From NCBI RefSeq assembly GCF_024054035.1, contig NZ_JAMXQU010000009.1, positions 1 to 64,000 on the forward strand: DNA of 64,000 nt. Reading direction: 5' to 3'. Shown here piece after piece: positions 35,238 to 44,456 of the stretch. The translations under genes were made by a program, and so were the position numbers. The notes below the pieces were generated by a model, which saw only the letters and a program-made list of their open reading frames with translations, ran no database searches and was not told the DNA's origin. Every line of letters begins with the position of its first letter. Position 1 is the first letter of the stretch. Source of the DNA: Asaia lannensis NBRC 102526 (GTDB lineage: Bacteria > Pseudomonadota > Alphaproteobacteria > Acetobacterales > Acetobacteraceae).

Positions 35238-36983
35238 ATGAGCCACGATACGCCTTTGATCGGTATCCTCGTCATAGGGCTGGGACTGGCCTTCATTCTG
35301 GGTACGATTGCCCAGCGCATACGGATTTCTCCCCTTGTCGGCTATCTGCTTGCAGGCATTGCCGTGGGGCCATTCACTCCGGGCTTCGTGGCCGACCAGC
35401 CTCTGGCTGCCGAGCTGTCTGAAATCGGCATCATTCTGCTCATGTTCGGCGTGGGGCTGCATTTCTCTCTGAAAGACCTGATTTCGGTCAAGGCAATTGC
35501 CGTGCCCGGTGCCCTGCTCCAGATCGTGGCATCGGTCTGTATCGGTGCAGCCGTCGCGTGGTCGCTCGGCATGTCTGCCGGCGCCTGCCTCATTTTCGGT
35601 ATCGCGCTGAGCGTGGCCAGTACGGTCGTCCTGTTGCGCACGCTACAGGAGCAGCGACTTATCGAGACCGAGCGAGGAAGGCTCTCCGTTGGCTGGCTGA
35701 TCATACAGGATCTGGTCACCGTGCTTGCCCTTGTCCTGTTGCCGATTTTTGCGCCTGTCATGACAGGGGGCGATCATGCAGCTATCAGCCTGTCCGGGCT
35801 TGGGCTTTCGATCGCCCTGACGATCGGCAAGGTGGCAGCGTTCATGGCGCTGATGCTTGTTGTCGGGCGTCGTGTCATACCGGCAATCCTGCATTATGTC
35901 GCCCATACGGGCTCGCGCGAGTTGTTCCGCCTGGCACTTCTCGCTCTGGCACTCGGTGTCGCCTTCATGGCGACGGAGTGGTTCGACGTCTCCTTCGCGC
36001 TGGGCGCTTTCGTTGCCGGAATGGTGCTGAGCGAGTCTGAACTCAGCCACCGTGCAGCCGCAGAAACACTCCCCCTGCGTGATGCCTTTGCGGTGCTGTT
36101 CTTCATCTCCGTCGGCATGCTGTTCAATCCGCTGGTTCTGATACGTCAGCCGCTTCCCCTGCTGATGACCTTTCTCGTTATTCTCGTTGGCACGCCGCTT
36201 GCGGTTATCGCCATTCTGAGACTTCTACGGCAGCCATGGAACACCACCCTGTTCATTGCCAGCGGTCTCGCACAGATCGGCGAGTTCTCGTTCATTCTCG
36301 CCGCGCTGGGTATCAAGATGAAGGTCCTCGATGGTCGGGCACAGGATCTCATCCTCGGTGCTTCCATCCTCTCGATCCTGATCAATCCGTTCATCCTGAT
36401 CGCGACACAACGTATCGAGGCATGGATTACCAGACACGCCCCCACACCCACCGCAATCGCAGGCGATGAGGCCGGAATTCTTCTGCCACCTCCCACGCCG
36501 ACACATTTCGAGGGTCATGCCGTGGTCGTGGGCTGCGGACGGGTCGGGCGACTGGTGGTCGAAGGGCTGGTCCAGAACGGGTGGCCGGTCCTTGTGGTCG
36601 AAACCGGGAAAATGGCCGACCCTTTTGCGGCACGCGACACGGTAGAACTCATGCTTGGCAATGCGGCTGAAGCCCGCACGATCAAGGCCATGAATCTCGA
36701 AAAGGCGCGTCTTCTGATGGTGGCCATCCCCGAGCCATTCGAGGCCGGACAGATCATTGCGCAGGCAAGGGCCGTCAATCCGGATATCATGATCGTTGCA
36801 CGCGCGCATTTCGATAGCGCGGTCGAGCATCTGAGAGAACTTGGGGCCAATCACGTTATCATGGGCGAGCGTGAAATGGCCCTGGCCATGCTCGCCATGG
36901 CCGTGACCGACCTTCCCTTCGACTCACGCCCGCCCCTGACCGACCCTGCGGCCGAGAATGGGCTGGATCCTGTTCCCGCCTGA
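35238..36983 (+). CDS. Kef-type K+/H+ antiporter (CPA2) with TrkA-N domain
   Basis: 581 residues from ATG 35238. About 12 membrane spans make up the Na+/H+-exchanger core, with LVGYLLAGIAVGP and LFFISVGMLFNP segments and the ion-site area in WFDVSFALGAFVAGMVLSES. A cytosolic RCK/TrkA-N domain begins near residue 430 with the nucleotide-binding GCGRVGRLVVEGL loop. The whole resembles E. coli YbaL. Such proteins export K+ or other cations under electrophilic or acid stress. It is transcribed alone. Confidence 0.92.
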   Translation: MSHDTPLIGILVIGLGLAFILGTIAQRIRISPLVGYLLAGIAVGPFTPGFVADQPLAAELSEIGIILLMFGVGLHFSLKDLISVKAIAVPGALLQIVASVCIGAAVAWSLGMSAGACLIFGIALSVASTVVLLRTLQEQRLIETERGRLSVGWLIIQDLVTVLALVLLPIFAPVMTGGDHAAISLSGLGLSIALTIGKVAAFMALMLVVGRRVIPAILHYVAHTGSRELFRLALLALALGVAFMATEWFDVSFALGAFVAGMVLSESELSHRAAAETLPLRDAFAVLFFISVGMLFNPLVLIRQPLPLLMTFLVILVGTPLAVIAILRLLRQPWNTTLFIASGLAQIGEFSFILAALGIKMKVLDGRAQDLILGASILSILINPFILIATQRIEAWITRHAPTPTAIAGDEAGILLPPPTPTHFEGHAVVVGCGRVGRLVVEGLVQNGWPVLVVETGKMADPFAARDTVELMLGNAAEARTIKAMNLEKARLLMVAIPEPFEAGQIIAQARAVNPDIMIVARAHFDSAVEHLRELGANHVIMGEREMALAMLAMAVTDLPFDSRPPLTDPAAENGLDPVPA

Positions 36984-37334
36984 ATCCGTCTGGCGGCATT
37001 GCCAGAACGGCAACATGTTCCGTTTGCCTGCCATTCTCCCGAACCGGGCGATCTGGCAGACAGCGCAGCAACAACGCAACCACAACGCAATCTTCTGCCC
37101 GCGCTGCGCACGGATAGCTTTGATCCGCCTGAAATGTGTCTAAATGTTTCGATTGTGGCTTTTCTGACATAGTAGACAGCTTCGAGTATTACGCCACCTC
37201 TATTTCACATCGCTGTCATATACTTACGATTAATAGAAAATCCGGTGGTGACAATCGTCCCCACGGTATCGAAACAACCGTTTTCGTGCGTTTCGTGCCC
37301 TCATTTATGTAACGTAATGATACGAAACCGGATT
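36984..37334. other. Promoter region of the second TonB receptor
   Basis: No gene. A single good PhoB half-site, CTGTCAT (37213-37219), has only weak flanking repeats, so it is not called as a Pho box. The 90 bp before the gene is AT-rich. Confidence 0.4.
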
Positions 37335-39866
37335 ATGGCTCGAAAGATCAACGCGATGTTTCCACGCACTGCGCTCCTGTTTGGCACGACGGCACTCGTC
37401 ACGCTGCTTGTTCAGCCCGGAGGAGCCTGCGCCGCCACGGCCAATGCAGGATCTGCAGCAAAACATGCAGGCCGATCCAATCATACAAACGCACCTTCCC
37501 GCCCTTCCCGCACGCAGGAAACAGCGCCCTCCATGCTCGGTGCGACATCTCCAACGGATGAGCGTATTGAAGTGACCGGCCATAATTACGGTGATGGAGT
37601 GACCAGAAGGGCTTTTGGCGGTGGCCTCATGACCCCTTCGGACAGCCCTAAATCGGTATCCGCCGTTACGCGTGATTTCATCGCCAAGCAGAATCCCGCA
37701 CTTAACCCCATGCAGCTGATCGCACTTCTGCCCGGTGCCAATGTTGCCGATACCGATCCGTTGGGCATGACCGGTGGCAACATGTCGGTGCGCGGCCTGA
37801 CAGAGTCCCAGATGGGCTTTACGCTCGAAGGCTTTCCCATCAACGATATCGGCAATTTCGCAGTCTATCCGCAGGAGATTGTCGATGCAGAGAACCTGAA
37901 AACCGTGCGTCTCGCGCAAGGGTCAGCCGATCTGGACAGCCCTCATATCAGTGCCTCCGGCGGCGTGGTCGACATGTATATGATCGACCCCAAGAACAAG
38001 ATGGGCGGTATGGTCGATGTGACCTACGGGTCGTTCAATTCGACACGTGGCTTTCTGCGCTTCGATACGGGCAGGATCGGAGCGACCAATCTGCGTTCCT
38101 ATTTTTCCTACTCGCAGGGGCGCGCCGACCATTGGCGCGGTCCCGGCTGGGACAACAAGAAACATGGCGAAATGAAAATCGTCAATGACTGGGGTGACGG
38201 CAATCGCGTCTCGCTTGCCGTGGTTGGCAACAACATCCAGAACAACGCCTATCCCAATGTAAGCAAGGCAAGCTGGAATAAATGGGGGACAGGCTTTACC
38301 AACCCCATAGGCGGCAGCGGTCTGACCGGTTCGGATCCGGTGAACACTGTCTACGAGGCCAATTACTACACACCGACAAAAGCCGGATCGGTGAATTACT
38401 ACAAGACGCGGCCCAATCCTTTTACCAACATCTACGCCTCCATGCCGTCCACCTTCAGACTGAACGACCACCTGGTCCTGACGGAAACACCCTATTTCTG
38501 GTACGGCTACGGTAATGGCGGCGGCGCCCAGTATCAGGATATGTCGAAATTCGTCTACGGTACGCAAACCTTGTCGGGCACCGTAAACGGCGCAGGTAAA
38601 GGCATGCAGGTGCTCTATAATCCTTCCCTTACCGAGACCTATCGTCCGGGCGCCACAACCAAACTGACCCTGACAACAGGCATCAACCGTCTGATGATCG
38701 GCTACTGGTTCGAATACGCCAAGCAGCGTCAGACTGCGCCGTACAGCTTCGTCGGAGCCGATGGCACGCCGCTGAGCCAGTGGGGAGATGAGAACAACGT
38801 CGTGCTGAGCAACGGGGCAAAGGCACAGTATCGCAACACACTTACACAGACGCAGGTGCATACGCCTTTTATTGGCGACAGCCTGTCTCTGCTTCATGAC
38901 AAGCTGACAATCGACGCTGGCCTGAAATACTCGATTGTAAAACGTTCCGGGACAAATTACCTGCCTGACGTGCGCAGCAAATATGTAACGACCGATTACA
39001 ATCAGGCACTCCCCACCGCTGCGATACGCTACAAGATCGACCGCCATAATCAGGTTTTCGTTTCGGTTTCGACCAATTTCCGCATGCCGCAGAACTACGC
39101 CCTGTATGACTCGGGCAGCTTCAACCAGAAGACAGGACTGTACTCAACACTCGCCAATCCGGAGCAGAAGGCTGAAATATCGATCTCGGAAGAGGCAGGG
39201 TGGCGTTATCAGGACGATATCATTTCCTCGTCCATCACCTACTTCCACTATAATTTCACCAACAGGCTCTATACGCAATCCATACAGGACCCGGTTTCCG
39301 GCGCGTTCTATTCGACCAACATCAACGCAGGTGGCATGCATTCCGATGGGTTCGATGCTGAAATCGGCACACGTCCCATTTATAATATTCGTCCCTATGT
39401 CTCTGTTGAGTATCTCCATGCGGTGACCGATAGCAATATTCCCGCAGGTTCGGGCACGGGGGCAGACTACGTACGTAGCGCGGGCAAAAAAGCACCGCAG
39501 GCCCCGGACTGGCAGGTGGGTTTCGGTCTCGATTACGACGATGGAACGCGCTTCGCCAACTTCAATCTGAAATATGTAGCGCGCCAGTATGCGACTTTCA
39601 TGAATGATCAGAGCATTCCTGGCTATGTGCGCATGAATATCGGCTTGGGCTACCGTCTGCCGAAAGTCAGTATTTTCAAAAGCCCGGTATTGCGCCTGAA
39701 CCTGCAGAATATCAGCGATAACCGCTATCTGAACTGGATCCAGTCGCCACAGGCAAACGCCAACCCGACAACGGGCGTATTCGGCAAGACGATTTCCGGC
39801 TCGGTTCCGACCTACAAGATTGCCTCTCCCTTTGCTGCGCTGGCAACATTGTCGAGTGAATTCTGA
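37335..39866 (+). CDS. TonB-dependent receptor (paralogue of 14270)
   Basis: 843 residues from ATG 37335 (ATG 37317 and 37356 are alternatives; no ribosome site decides). The signal peptide ends at ACAA. A plug domain (VTRDFIAKQNPALNPMQLI, MSVRGLTESQMGFTLEG) and a 22-strand barrel ending in Phe (LSSEF) follow. It is related to the receptor at 14270 throughout. The barrel shares YNFTNR, FMNDQSIPG and LNLQNIS blocks. The ligand is unknown. Confidence 0.88.
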   Translation: MARKINAMFPRTALLFGTTALVTLLVQPGGACAATANAGSAAKHAGRSNHTNAPSRPSRTQETAPSMLGATSPTDERIEVTGHNYGDGVTRRAFGGGLMTPSDSPKSVSAVTRDFIAKQNPALNPMQLIALLPGANVADTDPLGMTGGNMSVRGLTESQMGFTLEGFPINDIGNFAVYPQEIVDAENLKTVRLAQGSADLDSPHISASGGVVDMYMIDPKNKMGGMVDVTYGSFNSTRGFLRFDTGRIGATNLRSYFSYSQGRADHWRGPGWDNKKHGEMKIVNDWGDGNRVSLAVVGNNIQNNAYPNVSKASWNKWGTGFTNPIGGSGLTGSDPVNTVYEANYYTPTKAGSVNYYKTRPNPFTNIYASMPSTFRLNDHLVLTETPYFWYGYGNGGGAQYQDMSKFVYGTQTLSGTVNGAGKGMQVLYNPSLTETYRPGATTKLTLTTGINRLMIGYWFEYAKQRQTAPYSFVGADGTPLSQWGDENNVVLSNGAKAQYRNTLTQTQVHTPFIGDSLSLLHDKLTIDAGLKYSIVKRSGTNYLPDVRSKYVTTDYNQALPTAAIRYKIDRHNQVFVSVSTNFRMPQNYALYDSGSFNQKTGLYSTLANPEQKAEISISEEAGWRYQDDIISSSITYFHYNFTNRLYTQSIQDPVSGAFYSTNINAGGMHSDGFDAEIGTRPIYNIRPYVSVEYLHAVTDSNIPAGSGTGADYVRSAGKKAPQAPDWQVGFGLDYDDGTRFANFNLKYVARQYATFMNDQSIPGYVRMNIGLGYRLPKVSIFKSPVLRLNLQNISDNRYLNWIQSPQANANPTTGVFGKTISGSVPTYKIASPFAALATLSSEF

Positions 39867-40401
39867 CACGGGACGGGTCACCGCTCGTTTTGAACGGTGA
39901 CCCGCCCAACTCAATCGAGAACGCTCAATCCGGTTTCTCATAGTGCGGCCTGAGGCCGGGTCGATCGATAAGCAAACACAAGGAATGTCGATCAGCGTCC
40001 ATGTTTCAGACTGGGCTATTCACGTTTAGTTCTCGAAATTATCGTCAGATTATGCTATCAACCCTGTATAGTGATGCTGCTGCGCAGAACAGCGCGCCAT
40101 CTCTCCAGTAAGCGATCAAGCGATTCTCTCCCGATCTTCGCATCGGCGATAAATTGTCAACGAGCCCGCAAAGACGATACGCGTCCCCGGTTTTGCGCAT
40201 CTTCCCTGCGGGCCGAGAGGCTTTTTTCCCGGTCATCGCGACAACACCATCGGCCGTCAGAAGCCTCGATAAGCGAGATCTGGCGTTTACCGCCCCTTTC
40301 ATTCCCTACGGATCGATAAAGCAGCCTGAAAAGGACCGGTTTGACCAATCGGTTTTCGGTACAGGCTGCGCGCAATCCATTCATAATCAGGAGTACGCCT
40401 C
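39867..40401. other. Junction between chromosomal genes and phage-remnant cassette
   Basis: A perfect 10-bp stem (CGGGTCACCG / CGGTGACCCG, 39874-39904) just after the receptor is a probable terminator without T run. The rest holds no supported gene. CAGGAG at 40389-40394 belongs to the next gene. No attachment-site repeat could be recognised here. Confidence 0.5.
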
Positions 40402-40935
40402 ATGACATGGCGTCCCAGCGCCAATATCCTGCGTCCCGCACGCGAGCATTCGAGCCCGGGTTGCTATCCCGGCGTAAATTCCTGCACCAGCTTGCACTCC
40501 GACCTTGTCTGGCCCCCCAGTTCGCTCAACGGCGGTGGGGATTACAGTATCGATTTCGATGCCCTCCTGGCACCCGGCGAATATATCAGCGCATTCCGGT
40601 TCGATGCAGGAGCACTCAAACCCGCATGGACGAACCTCTTCGGGACAATCGTCACGGCCTGGTTCCGCTGGAGTGAACCCGGTCTGCAAACCGTGACCAT
40701 CTGCGCCGTCACAAGCCATAATGCCAACCATCAAGTCGTTGCACGCATCATGGTGATGGCCCGCCCCTCACTTTTCCCCGCCGAGCCCCCCCCTGCGCCG
40801 GGCAGCGTGATGGATCGGGTCACGGATGAAATGATGGATCGCTGGCTCATGTCACTGCCCACCGATCCCGATACGGCGGGGACGGGCTGGTACAACAATG
40901 CAGGCATTCCTACACGCCTCGGAGCGCTATCATGA
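40402..40935 (+). CDS. Phage fibre-tail adaptor-like protein
   Basis: 177 residues with CAGGAG upstream. The middle (YSIDFDALLAPGEYISAFRFDAG to ICAVTSHNANHQVVARIMVMA) is a beta-rich Ig-like domain of the kind annotated as fibre-tail adaptor in Acetobacteraceae prophages. It overlaps the next gene by 4 bp. No head or tail genes precede it, so it is an isolated piece of a tail module. The family call is from recollection of pattern and is moderate. Confidence 0.55.
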   Translation: MTWRPSANILRPAREHSSPGCYPGVNSCTSLHSDLVWPPSSLNGGGDYSIDFDALLAPGEYISAFRFDAGALKPAWTNLFGTIVTAWFRWSEPGLQTVTICAVTSHNANHQVVARIMVMARPSLFPAEPPPAPGSVMDRVTDEMMDRWLMSLPTDPDTAGTGWYNNAGIPTRLGALS

Positions 40936-41864
40936 AAAGATCAGACCGCCTGCGTTCCCTCGCCCTGACTGGGCTGCTTGTGACATCACTCATCACGCTG
41001 CAAACCGCAAGAAGTGCGCCCAGCTTCCGCCCGCCAAATGGCCTGGCCCCTGAGACTGCGATCGGCACGGAAAAGAACCCTGACGGGACTGCACGGGTTA
41101 GTTTGCAGACTCTCCAAAACCGTGTTGCGCAAAACAGTGCCGATATCGAGATACTTTCCACATCGAGCGTTGCAAAAACCGATCTGGACATGGCTCTCAA
41201 GCCTTATCTCATGGGCTCGACGGCGGCGGCACTCTTCGCCACGCCCGCACAGCTGGGCATGGCCGTTGAAGCGGAAGCCGACCGCGCAAAAGCGGCCGAA
41301 GCAACGCTCGACGCCACAGCGGCCGAGCTGAAAGCCTCGTCAGTTACGACAGATGGACTTGCTACCCGCCTCGCCGCCTATCTCACGGCGCGAGATGCCG
41401 ATGCGCGTTATGCAACGCCTGCAACGGTTACCGAAATGGTCACTAAAGAAACGTCGCGTGCAATGGCTGCTGAAGCCGGTCAGGAAGCGCGGATCGATGA
41501 TCTGCACGGGACCATGGCAACCAGATCGGAACTGAATACCGCAACTGCGCCCCTTCTTACCAAGGACGTTGCCACACAGACATATGCTTCCCGCGCAGCG
41601 GTCGACGCCAGCCTTGCGAACAAGCTTGACCGCGATGAGGCGGCGCGAAACTACCTCCCTGTACAGGGTGGCACTGTGACCGGCCCACTCAAGGGGGCCT
41701 ATTACAGCCCGGCCTGCTACAGCATCGAAAGCCTCAGGGCTCTCGTCCCTTCGAATGGCGTAGCGCTGGCCTGCTACTACGACGTCAACAATGCCTCGAA
41801 ACCCAATCTGGCTGTCTTCGCTCTCGGGGCGTGGCACTGGGTGGCCCTGGGTCCGGCAATGTGA
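40932..41864 (+). CDS. Coiled-coil tail-fibre-like protein with signal-like N terminus
   Basis: 310 residues. An N-terminal positive-plus-hydrophobic segment (RLRSLALTGLLVTSLITLQTARS) looks like a signal peptide. A long Ala/Thr/Glu-rich helical region with repeated (T)LD-A-A and YA-TPA units follows, then a compact C-terminal domain with PVQGGTVTGPLKG, a phrase common in tail-fibre ends, and two Cys (CYSIES, ACYYD). Either a phage fibre or a secreted trimeric adhesin fits. The signal-like start is odd for a phage fibre. Confidence 0.55.
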   Translation: MKRSDRLRSLALTGLLVTSLITLQTARSAPSFRPPNGLAPETAIGTEKNPDGTARVSLQTLQNRVAQNSADIEILSTSSVAKTDLDMALKPYLMGSTAAALFATPAQLGMAVEAEADRAKAAEATLDATAAELKASSVTTDGLATRLAAYLTARDADARYATPATVTEMVTKETSRAMAAEAGQEARIDDLHGTMATRSELNTATAPLLTKDVATQTYASRAAVDASLANKLDRDEAARNYLPVQGGTVTGPLKGAYYSPACYSIESLRALVPSNGVALACYYDVNNASKPNLAVFALGAWHWVALGPAM

Positions 41865-42091
41865 GCGGCTCGGATACATCGGTGTGGTGGTCTTTCTGCA
41901 CCCGCCCAGCACGGGCAGCTCGAACTCGGACAGCGAGAGCAAGGACAATCATGACAGAGGGAGAAATAGGCCCGACTGTGCCGGGATGTGCTCCCGTGTT
42001 TCATAAACATTGTGGCGCACGACACCGGCGGATCTCGCTTCACTGCTTCTCTGGGCTGCTCGAATATCAGCCCGGCGTGGGATGATCTGGC

Positions 42092-42388
42092 ATGTCAGAC
42101 GAGTTTCAACCGCAGCCATGGTGGGTGGCGGTTTTCGGCGGAGCGCTTTTCACGGTTCGCTGGCTGATCGGCTTCGGTGCAGCGGGCGCACGCCATACGA
42201 TAAACACTCAGAAAGAAGCCCTTGCGCGGCTCAATGCCCGTGTCGACAAACTGGAACAACGCGAAGAAGAGAATTTGCGTCTCATCGAAGAATTGAGACA
42301 ACAGAACACGCTTCTGCGTGAGGCACTCTGCCATTCCGGCATAGCTATCCCCTCAGCACACCCCGTTGAAAAGCACGCTCCAGCCTGA
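42092..42388 (+). CDS. Small membrane-anchored coiled-coil phage protein
   Basis: 98 residues: a Trp-rich hydrophobic start (PWWVAVFGGALFTVRWLIGFGAAG) is followed by a clear coiled coil (KEALARLNARVDKLEQREEENLRLIEELRQ without break). Its position just before the endolysin suggests a lysis-module membrane protein (holin- or spanin-like). No family is recognised. Confidence 0.6.
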   Translation: MSDEFQPQPWWVAVFGGALFTVRWLIGFGAAGARHTINTQKEALARLNARVDKLEQREEENLRLIEELRQQNTLLREALCHSGIAIPSAHPVEKHAPA

Positions 42389-42484
42389 CCGGACGAGCAA
42401 CCTTTACGAGCTGTGACCGGCTCGTTCTCCAGCGATCGGTAAACAAAGACAGAAATCCCAATCACCAATGGAAAGGAGCTTTCG

Positions 42485-43045
42485 ATGCGTGACTCGATCG
42501 GTATTGCGGCATCGCTTATCTGCCGTGATGATTTCGAGGGGTTCAAAGCTGCACCTTACCTCTGTCCTGCAGGTTACTGGACGATCGGTTACGGCAACCG
42601 CTTTATAGCCCCGAACCGACCGGTAACCCCACAAACAAGGCCCCTGACCAGAGCTGCGGCTCTGGACCTGCTTAGACGGACGTTGGTTCAGCTACGGGCC
42701 GATCTTGTATCCTGCGTTCATGTGCCGCTTGCGCCCCAGCAGGAAGGCGCCCTGCTCTCCTGGCAATTCAATATCGGCAACACGGCAATGCGCAATTCGA
42801 CGCTCATTCGCGTGCTCAACCTGGGCCAGCTCGAAGCTGCCGGGCGCGAATTGTTGCGCTGGGATAAAGCTACTGTGAGAGGCAAGCTGATTACACTGCC
42901 CGGCCTGAAAAAACGCAGACAGATTGAATACGCCGTATTCAATGGCCAATCCCCGCCCGATCAACCAGACCTGTTTACCTGCAATCAATCGGCTCGACTG
43001 ACGTCTGCCACCCCTTCTTGCGACAGGATCGGAACAGCCGTCTGA
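42485..43045 (+). CDS. Phage endolysin, T4-lysozyme-like (GH24)
   Basis: 186 residues; AAAGGAG lies 7 bp before the ATG. The GH24 catalytic pattern E-x8-C-x5-T is seen in FEGFKAAPYLCPAGYWTIGYG (Glu acid, Cys in place of Asp, Thr), followed by GALLSWQFNIGN, another family hallmark. It cuts the peptidoglycan glycan chain at the end of the lytic cycle. The C-terminal 40 residues (SPPDQPDLFTCNQSARLTS) are not conserved in the family. There is no signal peptide, so a holin would be needed. Confidence 0.88.
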   Translation: MRDSIGIAASLICRDDFEGFKAAPYLCPAGYWTIGYGNRFIAPNRPVTPQTRPLTRAAALDLLRRTLVQLRADLVSCVHVPLAPQQEGALLSWQFNIGNTAMRNSTLIRVLNLGQLEAAGRELLRWDKATVRGKLITLPGLKKRRQIEYAVFNGQSPPDQPDLFTCNQSARLTSATPSCDRIGTAV

Positions 43046-43302
43046 TTTGGATAAATCGTTGGTATACTTTACGCAAAACCGATTCGCCGCAGCATGGTAT
43101 AAAAACAACAATACATTGCGATTTTCAGAACAGATATTTTTCTATAACAGAGACATATAAATCAACCAGATCAAAAAAATTTATTTCCAAAGCAATAAAT
43201 TCCCAAGTTGAAGACTCCCCTCATATTAACGCTGTCGCTCATCGAAAAGTAGCTTCAACCTTTTCGCTTCGAGCCGAAGCCTGTTCCAGAAAGCCTGACT
43301 TT

Positions 43303-43542
43303 ATGAATTTCGACTGGCAAGCTCTCTTCGCCCAGATTCTTCCATTCATCCCGGCGGCCTATGTCGGCGATATCACCACGATAGGGACATTCCTCATTGC
43401 CCTTGCGGCAGTGATCGCGCGGTACTGGCCACGCCCGCCCGACGGGTCGAAATGGTTATTTCTTTACACCCTCGTCAACAGCATCGGCATGAACGGCAAA
43501 CATGCTGCGAATGCGGATGACACGAAAGGCGCTACCAAATGA
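43303..43542 (+). CDS. Small holin-like membrane protein
   Basis: 79 residues from ATG 43303. One hydrophobic helix (DITTIGTFLIALAAVIARYW) and a second weaker one (WLFLYTLVNSIGM) are joined by a Pro/Arg loop (PRPPDGSK). Size, position after the endolysin and the following lipoprotein suggest a lysis or superinfection role. It is preceded by a 250-bp AT-rich stretch with no gene. No family is recognised. Confidence 0.55.
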   Translation: MNFDWQALFAQILPFIPAAYVGDITTIGTFLIALAAVIARYWPRPPDGSKWLFLYTLVNSIGMNGKHAANADDTKGATK

Positions 43543-43870
43543 AACGACTTTTTGCCTTGTTCGCGCTGATCGGCTTTGTCGGCCTGACGGCGTGCTCCGG
43601 CGTGAGCCAGACCAATCTGCGCAAGGCCGGTTACGCCACCATTCAGGCGTACAACGCCACGGCGCCGCTCGCCCTCGCCCAGCAGCCGAGCGCAGACCCG
43701 CCAATCAAAACTGAGATCAAAAAACAGCCAGTGCCGATGCGATGAAGGTCATCACGCCACTCGGGACCGATCTTCAGTCATCCAATCCCCTTACCGCGCT
43801 TGAAGTATCAGCCGCGACAGCCGCCGTTGCCACGCTTCAGACCAAGATCGCGACGGAGACCTTGAAATGA
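43539..43870 (+). pseudogene. Phage lipoprotein split by a -1 frame change
   Basis: The first frame (43539-43745, 68 residues) has a signal peptide with lipobox LTACS and ends at PVPMR. The next frame (43742-43870) starts at an overlapping ATG and gives KVITPLGTDLQSSNPLTALE. Read in that -1 frame upstream, the sequence joins smoothly as KK(T)ASADAMKVITPLG, so both look like parts of one protein of about 110 residues. The switch lies at a run of six A (just before 43726). One missing A, or programmed slippage, would explain it. The first frame may still give a functional short lipoprotein. Confidence 0.6.
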
Positions 43871-44055
43871 ACGCAGCACTCATCGCCGCAATCGTGCAGG
43901 GCGTCGTTGCCGCTGTTGAGGAAGTGCCGAACATCATTCAGGTGATCGAGGACGCTATCGCTGCCAGCAAGTCCGGTGATGGCCCGACGACTGAGCAGAT
44001 CGCCGCTGCGCTCAAGCAGGCGCAGGCTACGGATGCAGCCATTCAGGCTTTGTGA
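43867..44055 (+). CDS. Small helical protein of the phage cassette
   Basis: 62 residues beginning MNAALIAAIVQGVVAAVEEVPNI and continuing as an Ala/Gln-rich helix. Its ATG overlaps the stop of the preceding frame (ATGA). It is conserved-looking but unassigned. Confidence 0.5.
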   Translation: MNAALIAAIVQGVVAAVEEVPNIIQVIEDAIAASKSGDGPTTEQIAAALKQAQATDAAIQAL

Positions 44056-44111
44056 GATCGAGAGCGGCCCGGCCAGGAAGTACCCCGTCCTAAACTGGGC
44101 CGCTCGTACGC

Positions 44112-44456
44112 TTATGCATCGCGCCCCGTCTTCATAACGCACGATGCGGAGTCGAGTAACGTAAAAATAACGTTTCGTGATTCCCGCTCGTTATGTGGCT
44201 TATGAGGTGGGTCCACATCCCCTTCCCGCCACGCCAATGAGTAGTCTGGCGCCTGGCGCACGGGCGCTCCCGGCCCCCTATGTGGCCACAGGTTCGAACG
44301 CTTCAGCTGCTCGGTGTTTTTCTGGGCCAGCGCATCGATCTCAGCCCCACTCATCTTCGCGTTGACGCGCCTCGGCTTGCCCCGATAGTCGAGCGAAATC
44401 GACATGCGGATGGCAAATGTCACGTCTTCCTCGGCGGCTCGGATCAGGTCTGTCAT
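44112..44456 (-). CDS. Hypothetical protein beside the attachment site
   Basis: 114 residues. The N-terminal half (EEDVTFAIRMSISLDYRGKPRRVNAKMSGAEIDALAQ) reads like a small domain with two strands and a helix; the C-terminal half is polar and less protein-like. It is the only minus-strand gene between the lysis cassette and the prophage. I do not recognise it. Confidence 0.45.
   Translation of the reverse strand: MTDLIRAAEEDVTFAIRMSISLDYRGKPRRVNAKMSGAEIDALAQKNTEQLKRSNLWPHRGPGAPVRQAPDYSLAWREGDVDPPHKPHNERESRNVIFTLLDSASCVMKTGRDA

Noticed and set aside
35035-35241. Short protein upstream of the Kef antiporter
   Set aside because: Ser/His/Arg/Gln-rich low-complexity frame without ribosome site or conserved look; it runs past the antiporter start.
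37202-37230. Pho-box-like sequence upstream of the second TonB receptor
   Set aside because: Only one half-site (CTGTCAT) is good; the repeats at 11-bp steps on either side match at 3-4 of 7 positions.
37923-39047. 374-residue minus-strand frame inside the TonB receptor
   Set aside because: Antisense shadow of a clear receptor gene.
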